Below, one piece after another: positions 38,293 through 47,462 of a stretch of DNA of 64,000 nucleotides. The stretch lies in contig JBBAAG010000005.1 in the NCBI GenBank assembly GCA_041658405.1, positions 1 through 64,000 on the forward strand. The letters run 5' to 3'. The DNA is from Elusimicrobiota bacterium (GTDB lineage Bacteria > Elusimicrobiota > UBA5214 > JBBAAG01). The notes under the pieces are model-generated. The model saw nothing but the letters and a program-made list of their open reading frames with translations. It did not search any database and was not told the origin of the DNA. The position numbers were made by a program, and so were the translations under genes. Positions within the stretch are counted from its first letter, which is position 1, and each line of letters begins with the position of its first letter.

Positions 38293-39891
38293 ATGCAAAA
38301 AAATATTTTTGTATTAATAATACTGTTAATTACATGCACAACGGTAAACGCTCAGCCTAAGGTAAGGCTAAGCGATGTGTCTTGGGATTTCGGGATACAG
38401 TCACAAAAATCGGTACTTGAAAAAAAGGTTGTAGTTATTAACCGTGGTACAGAACCGTTAACTGCGAATTTTCAAGTTACCTGCGATTGTATGGAAGTAT
38501 TGCCGCAAAGTGTTGAAGTACCGCCTTCGGAAAAACGTGGAGTATTATTCAAATTTAATACCAGAGATTATAACGGCAACCAAAACCGTGTAGTTTATGT
38601 AGAAACTAACGATCCTGAAGTTGGGACAGTTAGTTTTAGTGTTACAGGAAGTATAAGTATCGGCAGTAGTAAAGTCAGTAATAAAAGTGTTAAGGATAAG
38701 CTAAACAGTATAATAGAAACCGGGAACCAGAAGGTTGTTAAAGAGAAAGATGCCATACCTGTCCTACACGCATACCTGTTTGGATCTACTAACTGCAAAA
38801 TATGTCTGGAAATTGAAAAACGGGTAATTAAAGAACTGCAAGAGAAGTATGGTGTTCAGATAAAACTTTCAGTGTTTCATCTCGATAACCCTGATGGTTT
38901 TGAAAAGCTTCGTATGCTTGAGAAAAGGTTTGGTACTAAAAACAGTAAAGTGCCGGTATTATTTATGGGTACTGATGTGTTTTATGGGAAGGAAGATATT
39001 CTAACAAACTTCCCGGTCGCGGTTGAAAAGTATAAATTGTCAGCAGTTAGTACTATGATCGATACTTCAACGGTTCTTACCGGTGAAGCTAAGGATGATA
39101 TTCTGAAACAGTACCGACAATTCGGGATATGGCCTGTGATTGCAGCGGGCATTCTTGATGGGATTAATCCCTGTGCATTTGCGGTGATCGTGTTTTTTGT
39201 TACATACCTAATTTTCTTTCTTAACCGTACAAAAACAGATGTTTTGTTCACAGGCATAACGTTTATTCTCGGCGTATTTTTTGCGTATCTTCTTATGGGG
39301 ATTGGATTAGGGAAAATTATCGGGAAAGCTGTGCAATTGGTATTTCTGGCAAAAATATTTTATATCGGTACCGGTATTGTGATGGCAGTATTTTCAGTGC
39401 TTAGTTTCCGTGATGCTGTTGTTGTGGCAAAGCTAAATAAAGTACAGGAAAATGCCGGCGGTGCTGTGACAGCAGGGGATGATGCGTTGGCGTTACAGTT
39501 ACCTGGATTTGTAAAGAAATGGATACATAATGTTATTAGGAAACAGGCGAAGCTTAAAGGTTTTGTCTTCATTGCATTTTTTACTGGCTTCATCGTGTCT
39601 TTTCTTGAGTTCGCGTGTACCGGGCAGATATATCTTCCCATAATTCTGTACATTCTTAAAGTCAGTAGTATTAATTCAGGAATGCAGTTGAATGCAACAA
39701 TGCTGCTGGTACTATATAATATCATGTTCATTATGCCGTTACTGCTAGTATTTGTTATGATATATTTTGGAGTGACATCAGAAAAAGTGCGGAAGGTTGG
39801 GTTTCAGTATATGCCGGTAGTAAAAGTGTGTATCGGTGTGTTGTTTATATTCTTTAGTGTTTATATGTTGTGGTCAGGGATAAAGATGTGA
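38293..39891 (+). CDS. DUF1573 - thioredoxin-like - CcdA/DsbD-like membrane protein fusion
   Basis: 532 residues from the ATG at 38293; a TTG at 38278 is also in frame. Signal peptide FVLIILLITCTTVNA. Residues about 25-125 match DUF1573 (VSWDFGIQ, VVINRGTEPLTANFQVTCDCMEV, ETNDPEVGTVSFSVTG). Residues about 150-240 are thioredoxin-like (YLFGSTNCKICLEIE, SKVPVLFMG). The remainder has about six to seven membrane helices with GILDGINPCAFAVIVFFVTY and FLEFACTGQIYLPIILYIL, the paired Pro-Cys/Cys sites of CcdA/DsbD electron carriers. It probably moves reducing power across the inner membrane to the periplasm, perhaps to the thioredoxin-phosphatase encoded just upstream. Confidence 0.85.
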   Translation: MQKNIFVLIILLITCTTVNAQPKVRLSDVSWDFGIQSQKSVLEKKVVVINRGTEPLTANFQVTCDCMEVLPQSVEVPPSEKRGVLFKFNTRDYNGNQNRVVYVETNDPEVGTVSFSVTGSISIGSSKVSNKSVKDKLNSIIETGNQKVVKEKDAIPVLHAYLFGSTNCKICLEIEKRVIKELQEKYGVQIKLSVFHLDNPDGFEKLRMLEKRFGTKNSKVPVLFMGTDVFYGKEDILTNFPVAVEKYKLSAVSTMIDTSTVLTGEAKDDILKQYRQFGIWPVIAAGILDGINPCAFAVIVFFVTYLIFFLNRTKTDVLFTGITFILGVFFAYLLMGIGLGKIIGKAVQLVFLAKIFYIGTGIVMAVFSVLSFRDAVVVAKLNKVQENAGGAVTAGDDALALQLPGFVKKWIHNVIRKQAKLKGFVFIAFFTGFIVSFLEFACTGQIYLPIILYILKVSSINSGMQLNATMLLVLYNIMFIMPLLLVFVMIYFGVTSEKVRKVGFQYMPVVKVCIGVLFIFFSVYMLWSGIKM

Positions 39892-39909
39892 GGTTGTAGG
39901 AAAAAGTTT

Positions 39910-42339
39910 ATGAAAATATCGTATAACTGGTTAAAAGAGTTAGTGGACTTAAACATTTCGCCGGAAGAGACTGCGAAGGTTCTTACGGGGTTAGGGATAG
40001 AAGTTTCCGGGGTTACTTATTTGGGAAAGGGATGGGAGAATGTTGTTATTGCCGGTATTTTAGCGGTTGAAAAACATCCTAATGCTGATAAATTGTCCGT
40101 ATGCAAAGTTACTGACGGAAAAACTGAGTACCAGATTGTATGCGGCGCACCGAATGTTAAAGCAGGGAAAAAAGCTGTCCTTGCGTTAGTAGGTGCCAGT
40201 TTACCTAATGGGGTAAAGATTGAACCACGGAAAATACGTAAGGTAGAGTCCTGCGGGATGTTGTGTTCAGCTCAGGAGTTGAAGCTAGAAAATTATGATA
40301 CTGAGGACGGTATTATATTATTGGATATAGACAGCGATAAAACACTGGGTATTCCGGCAGCTGAATATTTTGGGGTTAATGATTATCTTTTGGAATTAGA
40401 ACTGACTGCTAACCGCGGGGATTGCCTCAGTCATTTAGGTATTGCACGTGAACTCGCTGCGGGGTTGAACAAAAAAGTTTTGGCTCCTTCATGCATATTG
40501 CCGATAGTGAAGAGCATGGGGCGCGCCAAGCTGGATATTGTTATTGACGCACCGGAGTTCTGTAAACGTTACCGCGGGCAGGTGTTATCCGGGATCAAGG
40601 TTAAACAGTCACCAATGTGGATACAGAACAGGTTAAGGGTATGCGGTATACGCCCGATTAATTCTGTGGTTGATGCCACGAATTATGTGTTACTTGAAAC
40701 AGGGCATGCGTTGCATGCGTTTGATTACGCTAAGATAACAGGTGAAAAAGTTGTTGTACGCTGGGCACGGGATGGTGAAAAGTTGTTGTGTCTCGACGGG
40801 AAAGAACGGGTGTTGTCTTCTAAAATACCGGTAATAGCTGATGCCGTTAAACCTGTAGCAATTGCCGGGGTAATGGGTGGCGAGTTATCAGCGGTAAATG
40901 AAAAAACAAATGTTGTTCTGCTGGAATGCGCATATTTTGCGCCGGCAAGTATACGTCTGTCCCGCCAGTTATTACAGATGAATACTGAAGCATCATACAG
41001 GTTTGAACGCGGGGTGGATTGGAATAATGTTGATTATTCAGCGCAGCGCGTGATCTCAGTACTGAATTCAATTGGATGCGTGGAATATTCAGAGCTTAAA
41101 ATTGATACTGTGGCATCTGAATATAATAAACAAATTATTGAGTTAAGCGTTGACCGCGTGAATGATGTGTTGGGGACTGATATAAAAAAGTCTGTAATTA
41201 ACGATTTGCTTATACGCATAGGGTGCGAGGTTAAAGCTGCGGCGAATGGTGATGTCTTGAAAATAATAGTGCCTGCACATAGGAATGATATTACCCAGGA
41301 TGTTGATCTTATAGAAGAAATTGCGAGGTTGAACGGTTATGATAATATCCCGGTTGATAAAACTTATTGTGTTGCCACGGGTGGGTATTCGCCTAACCGT
41401 TTAAGAATGGTATCAGAAAAAATACGGGTATTTCTCACGGGTAAAGGGTTCTATGAGGCAATGAATTATAGTTTTATACCGGAGAATGATATTGAGTTAT
41501 TTGGCGTGGATATACGTTCAACCATATGGCTTGCGAATCCTGTGTCAAAAGACCAGATTGTTATGCGGCCGCTGATATTGCCGGGGTTAATGAAGAACAT
41601 GTGCCATAATATCCGGCATCAGGTTGATGATGTGAAACTCTTTGAGTTAGGGTATAAGTACACGGTACCTCCGCATGGTGAACAAAAGGTTGAGGAGACA
41701 TACACTCTTGCTGTGCTTGTCACAGGCGAGGAGGTTTCTACAGGCTGGGATCAAAAAAGCGTACCCGCTGGATTTGGTTTTACAAAAGGTATATTTCATG
41801 GTATTCTTAAACATCTGGGGATTGATAATAAAACTGAATTAAAGATAAGTGATAAAAAGTTTTTTGTAACCGGAGAAGGTTTTGATGTTACTGTTGACGG
41901 TAACATTGTCGGATACTTAGGTAAAGTTAATGAGTATCTATCAAAAAAATATGATGCTGTAAAACAGGTTTATGTACTTGAACTTGAATTACCCTGTATA
42001 TTCGCGTTGTTGACTGAAGAAAGTAAATATGCTGAAATTCCGAGGTTTCCTACTGTGCGCCGTGATTTATCAATAATTGTTAATGAAAATACTAATTATG
42101 GGGTTATTGAATCATCTTTGCGTAAAGCTGCAGGTGAGTGTGTGGTTGACTGTAAACTGTTTGACCGCTATTCTGGTGAAGGTATACCGCAGGGTATGGT
42201 GAGTTATTCAATTTCTGTTTATTATAACCATCCTGAACGTACATTAACAAAAAATGAGGTTGAGGAATGGCAGCGTAAAGTTGTTGATACACTGAAGACT
42301 GAATACAAAGCGGTAGTACGCGGGGAAGAAGGGAAATAA
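39910..42339 (+). CDS. pheT: Phenylalanyl-tRNA synthetase beta subunit
   Basis: 809 residues, full length. Order: N-terminal KISYNWLKELVDLNISPEE, EMAP-type tRNA-binding domain (VVIAGILAVEKHPNADKLSVCKV, QIVCGAPNV), B3/B4 core (LELTANRGDCLSHLGIARELAA, RPINSVVDATNYVLLETGHALHAFDY, VMGG), B5, the catalytic-like module (FELGYKYTV) and C-terminal FDX-ACB anticodon-binding domain (PRFPTVRRDLSIIV, YSGEGIPQGMVSYS). It contacts tRNA-Phe and edits mischarged Tyr. Normally directly after pheS; here separated by four envelope genes. A GTAGGAAAAAG site precedes the ATG. Confidence 0.97.
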   Translation: MKISYNWLKELVDLNISPEETAKVLTGLGIEVSGVTYLGKGWENVVIAGILAVEKHPNADKLSVCKVTDGKTEYQIVCGAPNVKAGKKAVLALVGASLPNGVKIEPRKIRKVESCGMLCSAQELKLENYDTEDGIILLDIDSDKTLGIPAAEYFGVNDYLLELELTANRGDCLSHLGIARELAAGLNKKVLAPSCILPIVKSMGRAKLDIVIDAPEFCKRYRGQVLSGIKVKQSPMWIQNRLRVCGIRPINSVVDATNYVLLETGHALHAFDYAKITGEKVVVRWARDGEKLLCLDGKERVLSSKIPVIADAVKPVAIAGVMGGELSAVNEKTNVVLLECAYFAPASIRLSRQLLQMNTEASYRFERGVDWNNVDYSAQRVISVLNSIGCVEYSELKIDTVASEYNKQIIELSVDRVNDVLGTDIKKSVINDLLIRIGCEVKAAANGDVLKIIVPAHRNDITQDVDLIEEIARLNGYDNIPVDKTYCVATGGYSPNRLRMVSEKIRVFLTGKGFYEAMNYSFIPENDIELFGVDIRSTIWLANPVSKDQIVMRPLILPGLMKNMCHNIRHQVDDVKLFELGYKYTVPPHGEQKVEETYTLAVLVTGEEVSTGWDQKSVPAGFGFTKGIFHGILKHLGIDNKTELKISDKKFFVTGEGFDVTVDGNIVGYLGKVNEYLSKKYDAVKQVYVLELELPCIFALLTEESKYAEIPRFPTVRRDLSIIVNENTNYGVIESSLRKAAGECVVDCKLFDRYSGEGIPQGMVSYSISVYYNHPERTLTKNEVEEWQRKVVDTLKTEYKAVVRGEEGK

Positions 42340-42344
42340 GTAGG

Positions 42345-42602
42345 ATGCCTGAAAAAGAAAATGCCGTAACGGATGCTGAAAAACTTAGATTATTGGAAGA
42401 AAAACTGCGTAATCTGGTAGATGTAGTGAAAAAATACCGGGATAAAAGTACTAATCAACAGCAGGAACTTGCGTTACAGGCGTATGATACAAAACGTTCA
42501 AGAAAGTTTATACATGAAAATGAAGTGTTAAGGGATAAAATTGGCAGTGCATCAACTAAAATAATTGAGTTGTTAAGGAAATATGACAAACTAAAAGTTT
42601 AG
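42345..42602 (+). CDS. Small coiled-coil protein between pheT and zapA
   Basis: 85 residues, rich in Lys, Glu and Leu with a heptad-like pattern (EKLRLLEEKLRNLVDVVKKY, NEVLRDKIGSASTKIIELLRKYDKL). No signal peptide or membrane segment. It starts 5 nt after pheT and directly precedes zapA. Size, coiled coil and position recall ZapB-like or similar division-associated small proteins, but I see no diagnostic motif and make no firm call. Confidence 0.7.
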   Translation: MPEKENAVTDAEKLRLLEEKLRNLVDVVKKYRDKSTNQQQELALQAYDTKRSRKFIHENEVLRDKIGSASTKIIELLRKYDKLKV

Positions 42603-42604
42603 GC

Positions 42605-42634
42605 TTGACATAGTTCAGTGAACGTGAATATAAT
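42605..42634 (+). promoter_or_regulatory. Near-consensus sigma70 promoter for zapA and the downstream RNA
   Basis: TTGACA at 42605-42610 and TATAAT at 42629-42634 are both perfect, with an 18-nt spacer. They lie immediately after the coiled-coil gene stop and give a predicted leader of about 15 nt before the zapA ATG at 42656. Confidence 0.75.
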
Positions 42635-42655
42635 TTGTTTAGAGAATAAATTTAT

Positions 42656-42988
42656 ATGGCAAATAAACTGATGAATAAACAGGAGAGTAAGTCGATTACT
42701 TTAGATATAACCGGGTATGAGGTTGAATTTGAACTTGAACCCGGGGAAAATGAGTTGGATTACACCGCTGCAGCAACGTATATCAACGAGCAGCACAAAC
42801 AAACCGTTGAGATGTATCCTAAGATTGCGGACAGCAAGAAGTTGCTGGCAACAACTACAGTAGTGATTGCGTACGAACTTTTACAAATGAAAAATCAGGA
42901 CAAACATAGGCAAAAGTCGGTTAATGAGAAAATTGATAGTATGGTAACACTCATTGACGATGTTTTGAGCAAAGAAAAAGTGGAGTGA
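42656..42988 (+). CDS. zapA: Cell division protein ZapA
   Basis: 110 residues. The N-terminal half reads SITLDITGYEVEFELEPGENELDYTAAATYINEQ and the C-terminal half is helical with LLATTTVVIAYELLQMKNQ. This is the ZapA layout of a small globular head and long dimerising coil. ZapA bundles FtsZ filaments at the division site. A strong promoter lies just upstream and a small structured RNA follows. The ribosome-binding site is poor (AGAGAATAAATTTAT). Confidence 0.85.
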   Translation: MANKLMNKQESKSITLDITGYEVEFELEPGENELDYTAAATYINEQHKQTVEMYPKIADSKKLLATTTVVIAYELLQMKNQDKHRQKSVNEKIDSMVTLIDDVLSKEKVE

Positions 42989-43019
42989 GTATAAGATAAT
43001 CGGAGTATAGTAAGTAAAA

Positions 43020-43093
43020 GTTCCCTGCAGTGCTTAGGTAAGCGTCCGGTGTAAGAACGGAAGTTAAGGAAAAAGGCACAGCAGGGATTTTTT
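43020..43093 (+). ncRNA. Candidate structured RNA downstream of zapA, ending in an intrinsic terminator
   Basis: TCCCTGC (43022-43028) pairs exactly with GCAGGGA (43081-43087), continued by GTGC (43030-43033) with GCAC (43076-43079) across an A/A mismatch, then a TTTTTT run. Inside are a TCCG/CGGA hairpin (43045-43048 with 43058-43061) and a small GCTT/AAGC hairpin (43032-43035 with 43040-43043), the latter an alternative to part of the closing stem. It sits between zapA and the rarA/5-FCL genes. In E. coli 6S RNA lies between zapA and the 5-FCL gene, and the CCCTGC-GTG closing stem is 6S-like. At about 70 nt it is too short for canonical 6S RNA, and I see no SRP, tmRNA or riboswitch signature. 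It could also be a bulky terminator or attenuator. Confidence 0.5.
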
Positions 43094-43102
43094 ATTTGTA
43101 TT

Positions 43103-44485
43103 ATGGAAAAAGAATTATTCGATAAAGAATGCCGTGAAGGTGAGTATGTGAACCCCCTGGCGTTGAGGTTGTCTCCAAAAACACTTGATGATTTTGTGGG
43201 GCAGGATGATATCCTGGGTGAAGGAAAACTGTTACGCCGTGCGATTCTAGCGGATAAGATATCGTCGTTGATACTCTATGGCCCGTCAGGTGTGGGGAAA
43301 AGTTCAATCGCAAGAATAATAGCTGCGCGTACAACCGCGCGGTTTGTGGAATTAAACGCGGTAAGTGTTGGTGTGCAGGAGTTGAGGGATAGGATTGAAG
43401 ATGCGAAAAAGTATTTCCGTGCAATAGGGAAGAAGACTATATTGTTACTGGATGAAATACATCACTTTAACCGCACACAGCAGGATGCGTTATTGCCGGA
43501 TGTTGAGAAAGGTAATATTACGTTGATTGGTATTACTACGGAGAATCCGTATTTCTACGTTAATTCAGCGTTGCTTTCCCGGTCAATGGTGTTTGAATTT
43601 AAAAAATTGGCATACCGGGATATTAAGAAAATACTTAAACGCGTGATGGAAGTTATCTCTGCGGAGTTCGGGAATACCAGAACGGTTATTCTCACAGAAG
43701 AAGCTATGGAGCATATATCTAAAGTAGCGGATGGGGATGCGAGAAAAGCGATTAATGCCATAGAAATCGGGGTTTATACCACACCGGTGAATAAAAATAA
43801 TGAGGTGGTGTATGATATCCGTGTAGCTGAAGAGTCAATACAAAAAAAGGTTTTAAGGTATGACAAAAAATCGGATGAGCATTATGACACGATATCAGCG
43901 TATATTAAATCTATCCGCGGGAGTGATCCTGATGCCGCGGTGTATTGGCTTGCGAAGATGTTGTATGCGGGTGAAGATCCGCGGTTCGTAGCGCGGAGGT
44001 TGATTATAGCGTGCAGTGAAGATATTGGTAACGCTGACCCTCAGTCGTTGGTTTTGGCAGTAGCTGCATTGAATGCTATAGAGTTTGTCGGTATGCCGGA
44101 AGCAAGGATTATATTATCGCACGCAACGATTTACGCGTCATGCGCGCCAAAGTCTAATGCGTCATACATGGCAATAAATGATGCAATGAAGGATGTTGAG
44201 CAAAACGGTACTCTGGATGTTCCGGATCACCTTAGGGATGCGAGCCTCGATAGTGAAACACGGGGGCATGGGGTGGGGTATAAGTACCCACATGATTTTC
44301 CGGCGAATTGGGTAGCGCAGAAGTATTTGCCGGTAGAAAAAGTGTTTTATAACCCTGGTATTAATGGGTACGAAAAAGTGTTGAAGGATAGAGTGCAAAA
44401 ATGGCGGGACGAAAAAAAAGCGGTATTCTTACGGCAGAACGGCAAACGCGGGAACGGAAGAGTTACTGGCGAAAAAAGTTTTTAG
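43103..44485 (+). CDS. rarA: Replication-associated recombination protein RarA (MgsA)
   Basis: 460 residues. PLALRLSPKTLDDFVGQDDILGEGKLLRRAI is the RarA opening. Walker A is LYGPSGVGKSSIARII, Walker B is LLLDEIHHFNRTQQDALLPDVE, then GITTENPYFYVNSALLSRS (sensor 1) and DGDARKAINAIE (sensor 2). The C-terminal part has RGSDPDAAVYWLAKML, EDPRFVARRLIIACSEDIG and GHGVGYKYPHDFPANW. RarA is an AAA+ clamp-loader relative acting at stalled forks. The extended end overlaps the 5-FCL gene by 85 nt in another frame. Confidence 0.95.
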   Translation: MEKELFDKECREGEYVNPLALRLSPKTLDDFVGQDDILGEGKLLRRAILADKISSLILYGPSGVGKSSIARIIAARTTARFVELNAVSVGVQELRDRIEDAKKYFRAIGKKTILLLDEIHHFNRTQQDALLPDVEKGNITLIGITTENPYFYVNSALLSRSMVFEFKKLAYRDIKKILKRVMEVISAEFGNTRTVILTEEAMEHISKVADGDARKAINAIEIGVYTTPVNKNNEVVYDIRVAEESIQKKVLRYDKKSDEHYDTISAYIKSIRGSDPDAAVYWLAKMLYAGEDPRFVARRLIIACSEDIGNADPQSLVLAVAALNAIEFVGMPEARIILSHATIYASCAPKSNASYMAINDAMKDVEQNGTLDVPDHLRDASLDSETRGHGVGYKYPHDFPANWVAQKYLPVEKVFYNPGINGYEKVLKDRVQKWRDEKKAVFLRQNGKRGNGRVTGEKSF

Positions 44486-45030
44486 CTGTAAGAGAACGTA
44501 TTGCCGGGTTAAGTACATGCGCTGAGAAAAATGCGCGGATCTGGCATAAGTTAAGGAAACTGGATGAGTACAAACAGGCAGGGGTGGTAATGTTTTACGT
44601 GTCGTATAGTAGCGAAGTTGATACGCATAAGATGATTAGTCAGGCGATGATAGAAGGGAAAAAGGTGTATGTCCCGAAAGTTTTATCCCAAAAAAATGGT
44701 GGGAATAAACATGAACTCGGGGTGTATCTCCTGAAAAATGGGTTGAAGGAATTAAGTAAGAGTAAATGGGGTATACTCGAACCTGTATTTTGCAGGGCAG
44801 GGTATGACAATATTTATTTTAACCTCGTTATAGTACCGGGAGTTGTGTATGACGAAAAATTTAATAGGATAGGTTATGGCGGTGGGTATTATGACAAGTT
44901 CCTTTCTTCTGCGAAGTATGGGATGTCAGTTGGGTTGGCGTATGAGTGCCAGGTAGTAAAAAAGTTGCCAATAGATAAGAATGACCGTAAAGTACAGGTG
45001 TTGATTACTGAAAAAAAGGTTAGGAGGTAG
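44401..45030 (+). CDS. 5-formyltetrahydrofolate cyclo-ligase
   Basis: 209 residues if started at ATG 44401. Family features are the early [15 protein letters not shown] helix, [61 protein letters not shown] and [10 protein letters not shown]. It converts 5-formyl-THF to 5,10-methenyl-THF using ATP. No alternative in-frame start is visible between the ATG and the first conserved helix, so the 85-nt overlap with rarA looks real. Six nt separate it from rny. Confidence 0.92.
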   Translation: MAGRKKSGILTAERQTRERKSYWRKKFLAVRERIAGLSTCAEKNARIWHKLRKLDEYKQAGVVMFYVSYSSEVDTHKMISQAMIEGKKVYVPKVLSQKNGGNKHELGVYLLKNGLKELSKSKWGILEPVFCRAGYDNIYFNLVIVPGVVYDEKFNRIGYGGGYYDKFLSSAKYGMSVGLAYECQVVKKLPIDKNDRKVQVLITEKKVRR

Positions 45031-45035
45031 GTGTT

Positions 45036-46601
45036 ATGAATGTAATTCTTGCAGTAGCGCTGGTAGTGATAGCGCTGCTACTTGGAGTTGCGATAGGTTA
45101 TATCGTAAGGCTTTTCTATGCGAAGTATTCGCTTACCAGTGCTGAAGAAATGGCAAAGCGTATATTATCGGAAGCTAATGCTAAAGCAGAGTCAAAAGTT
45201 AAGGAAGGGTTGTTGGAAGTCCGTGAGAGAATGGAGAACGAACGGCGTAAGTTTGAGACCGAAACTTCAGACCGCCGGCGTGAACTCAAAGAACTTGAAC
45301 GGCGGATGACACAAAAAGAGGAGTCGTTAGACCGGAAACTTGACATACTGGATAAAAAGGAACGTGACCTGCGCGACCGTGAACAAAGGATTTTAGTGAA
45401 GGAAAAAGAGGTTACGGTTGAAGAGGAAGCGTTGAAACAAAAAAAGGCGGAACAAATAAAAATCCTTGAACGCCTGGCGAATATGTCATCCGAAGATGCG
45501 AAGCGTATGTTGATGCAGACACTGGAAGAGGAAGCTAAGCTTGAGAGCGCGCAGAGGATGAAGGTTATTGAACAGGAAACACGGGATACTGCTGATAAAA
45601 AAGCAAAAGAAATTATTGCGTTAGCGATACAGCGCTGCGCAGGTGAGCATACCGCTGAGATAACTGTATCATCAGTGAATTTACCGAATGATGAGATTAA
45701 GGGGCGGATCATCGGGCGGGAAGGGCGTAATATCCGTGCGTTTGAGCAAGCGACAGGTGTGGATTTAGTAGTGGATGATACTCCTGAAAGCATAACTTTA
45801 AGTTCGTTTGACGGTTTTCGCCGTGAAGTTGCGAGGGTATCACTTGAGAAGTTGATTACCGACGGGCGTATACATCCCGCAAGGATTGAAGAAGTAGTGG
45901 CGAAAACAAAAAAGGAAATGGAAACACAACTGGTTTCTATCGGTGAGGAAGCTGCGCTTGAAGCCGGGGTGCCGAACTTGCCGAAAGAAGTGCTTGAGTT
46001 ATTGGGGCGGTTGAAGTTCCGTACTTCGTACGGGCAGAATCAGTTGCAGCATACTAAAGAAGTTACCTGGCTTGCAGGCGTGCTTGCCGGTGAGTTAAGA
46101 GTGGATATTAAGTTCGCAAAACGCGCGGGGTTGATGCATGATCTTGGGAAGGCTATAGATCATACGGTTGAGGGTACGCATCATCAGTTGTCCGCGGATA
46201 TCGCAAAAAAGTATGGTGAGTCCGAGAAAATGATTAACGCTATCCTTGCTCATCATGAAGGTATTGTTGAGCCAAAGTCAATTGAAGCTGTGATTATTAT
46301 GGCAGCGGATGCGATCTCCGCAGCACGGCCCGGAGCGCGGCGTGAAACACTGGAGCATTACCTAAAACGCGTGGATAAACTTGAAAAGATAGCATCAAGT
46401 TTCCGCGGGGTGGAGAACGCGTATGCTATACAAGCGGGGCGCGAGGTGCGGATTATTGTTGAACCTGAAGATATTGATGATTCACAGACTACCGTATTAG
46501 CGAAAGATATTGCCAAAAAAATTGAGCAGGAACTTGAATTCCCAGGACAGATAAAGGTTACTGTTATCCGTGAAACCCGTGCGGTAGAGACTGCAAAGTA
46601 G
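45036..46601 (+). CDS. rny: Ribonuclease Y
   Basis: 521 residues. N-terminal membrane anchor ([21 protein letters not shown]), then a long charged coiled coil (residues about 40-180), a KH domain ([20 protein letters not shown]) and an HD domain ([15 protein letters not shown], with later ILAHHEG). This is the complete RNase Y layout. It is the membrane-bound endonuclease that initiates mRNA decay in Bacillus and many other phyla. GGTTAGGAGG precedes the ATG. The next gene is ymdB, the usual partner. Confidence 0.97.
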   Translation: MNVILAVALVVIALLLGVAIGYIVRLFYAKYSLTSAEEMAKRILSEANAKAESKVKEGLLEVRERMENERRKFETETSDRRRELKELERRMTQKEESLDRKLDILDKKERDLRDREQRILVKEKEVTVEEEALKQKKAEQIKILERLANMSSEDAKRMLMQTLEEEAKLESAQRMKVIEQETRDTADKKAKEIIALAIQRCAGEHTAEITVSSVNLPNDEIKGRIIGREGRNIRAFEQATGVDLVVDDTPESITLSSFDGFRREVARVSLEKLITDGRIHPARIEEVVAKTKKEMETQLVSIGEEAALEAGVPNLPKEVLELLGRLKFRTSYGQNQLQHTKEVTWLAGVLAGELRVDIKFAKRAGLMHDLGKAIDHTVEGTHHQLSADIAKKYGESEKMINAILAHHEGIVEPKSIEAVIIMAADAISAARPGARRETLEHYLKRVDKLEKIASSFRGVENAYAIQAGREVRIIVEPEDIDDSQTTVLAKDIAKKIEQELEFPGQIKVTVIRETRAVETAK

Positions 46602-46643
46602 TGTGGTAATGAATTTAACAGGATTAGACTGGAGAATAGTGGT

Positions 46644-47429
46644 TTGAAGATACTTTTTATTGGTGACATTATAGGCGAGCCGGGACGTATCGCTGTAACG
46701 ATGTTATTGCCTCATTACTGTAAAACTGAGTGTATTGATCTTGTGGTGGTAAACGGCGAAAATTCAGCTGGCGGGTTTGGGATCACCCAAAAAGTTGCGG
46801 AGGAAATGTTCGCATTGGGAGTAGATGCCATTACTTTAGGGAATCATACCTGGGATAGGAAAGAAGCGCTTGATGTTCTTAATCATCCTAATATCGTGCG
46901 TCCCGCGAATTATCCGCCTGAGGTTATGGGTAAGGGTTACACGATAGTAACCGCAGAGAATGGTGTTAAGGTTGGGGTGATTAACCTTATGGGCCGCGTG
47001 TTTTTGTCAACACTTGATTGTCCGTTCCGTACAGGAGAGAGTGTATTGAAGGAAGTTAAGAAACACGCGGGGGTTGTACTGATTGATTTCCACGCGGAAA
47101 TTACGTCGGAGAAACAGTCAATGGGCTGGTTTTTTGATGGCAGGGTATCCGTGGTTGTCGGGACACATACGCATGTACAGACCGCGGATGAACGTATTCT
47201 GCCGGGAGGTACGGCGTATATTACCGACGTTGGGATGGTTGGCGGGCGTGATGGTGTTATAGGTATCACAAAAGAGCCGGTATTACGGAAATATCTTACA
47301 CAATTACCTGCGAAGTTTGAGGTTTCACGCAGGGATGTTATTTTCAACGCTGTAGTGATTGAAGTGGATGATACCACCGGGAAAAGTGTGTCAATCAAGC
47401 GTGTAAACCAGGTAGTGGGTGACCTTTAA
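46644..47429 (+). CDS. ymdB: YmdB-type metallophosphoesterase
   Basis: 261 residues from TTG 46644 with TGGAGA upstream. Motifs are FIGDIIGEPGR (Asp metal ligand), VVVNGENSAGGFGIT (Asn/Glu), ITLGNHTWDRKE (NH), VLIDFHAEITSEKQSMGWFFDG, VVGTHTHVQTADERILPGGTAYITDVGM. These define the YmdB/TIGR00282 family of dinuclear-metal 2',3'-cyclic nucleotide phosphodiesterases, which affect biofilm and motility choice in Bacillus. Linkage to rny is conserved in other bacteria. Confidence 0.95.
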   Translation: MKILFIGDIIGEPGRIAVTMLLPHYCKTECIDLVVVNGENSAGGFGITQKVAEEMFALGVDAITLGNHTWDRKEALDVLNHPNIVRPANYPPEVMGKGYTIVTAENGVKVGVINLMGRVFLSTLDCPFRTGESVLKEVKKHAGVVLIDFHAEITSEKQSMGWFFDGRVSVVVGTHTHVQTADERILPGGTAYITDVGMVGGRDGVIGITKEPVLRKYLTQLPAKFEVSRRDVIFNAVVIEVDDTTGKSVSIKRVNQVVGDL

Positions 47430-47462
47430 CAATTATTGCGTAATATGGAATAGATTGAAGGT

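Noticed and set aside
43020..43093. SRP (4.5S) RNA
   Set aside because: The GGAAG stretch is present but the conserved helix 8 order (AGGTCCGGAAGGAAGCA) is not.
45116..45793. Long open frame on the - strand (225 codons)
   Set aside because: It lies wholly antisense to the coiled-coil part of RNase Y. The Ser/Arg-rich translation is the mirror of Glu/Arg/Lys-rich codons and has no ribosome-binding site.
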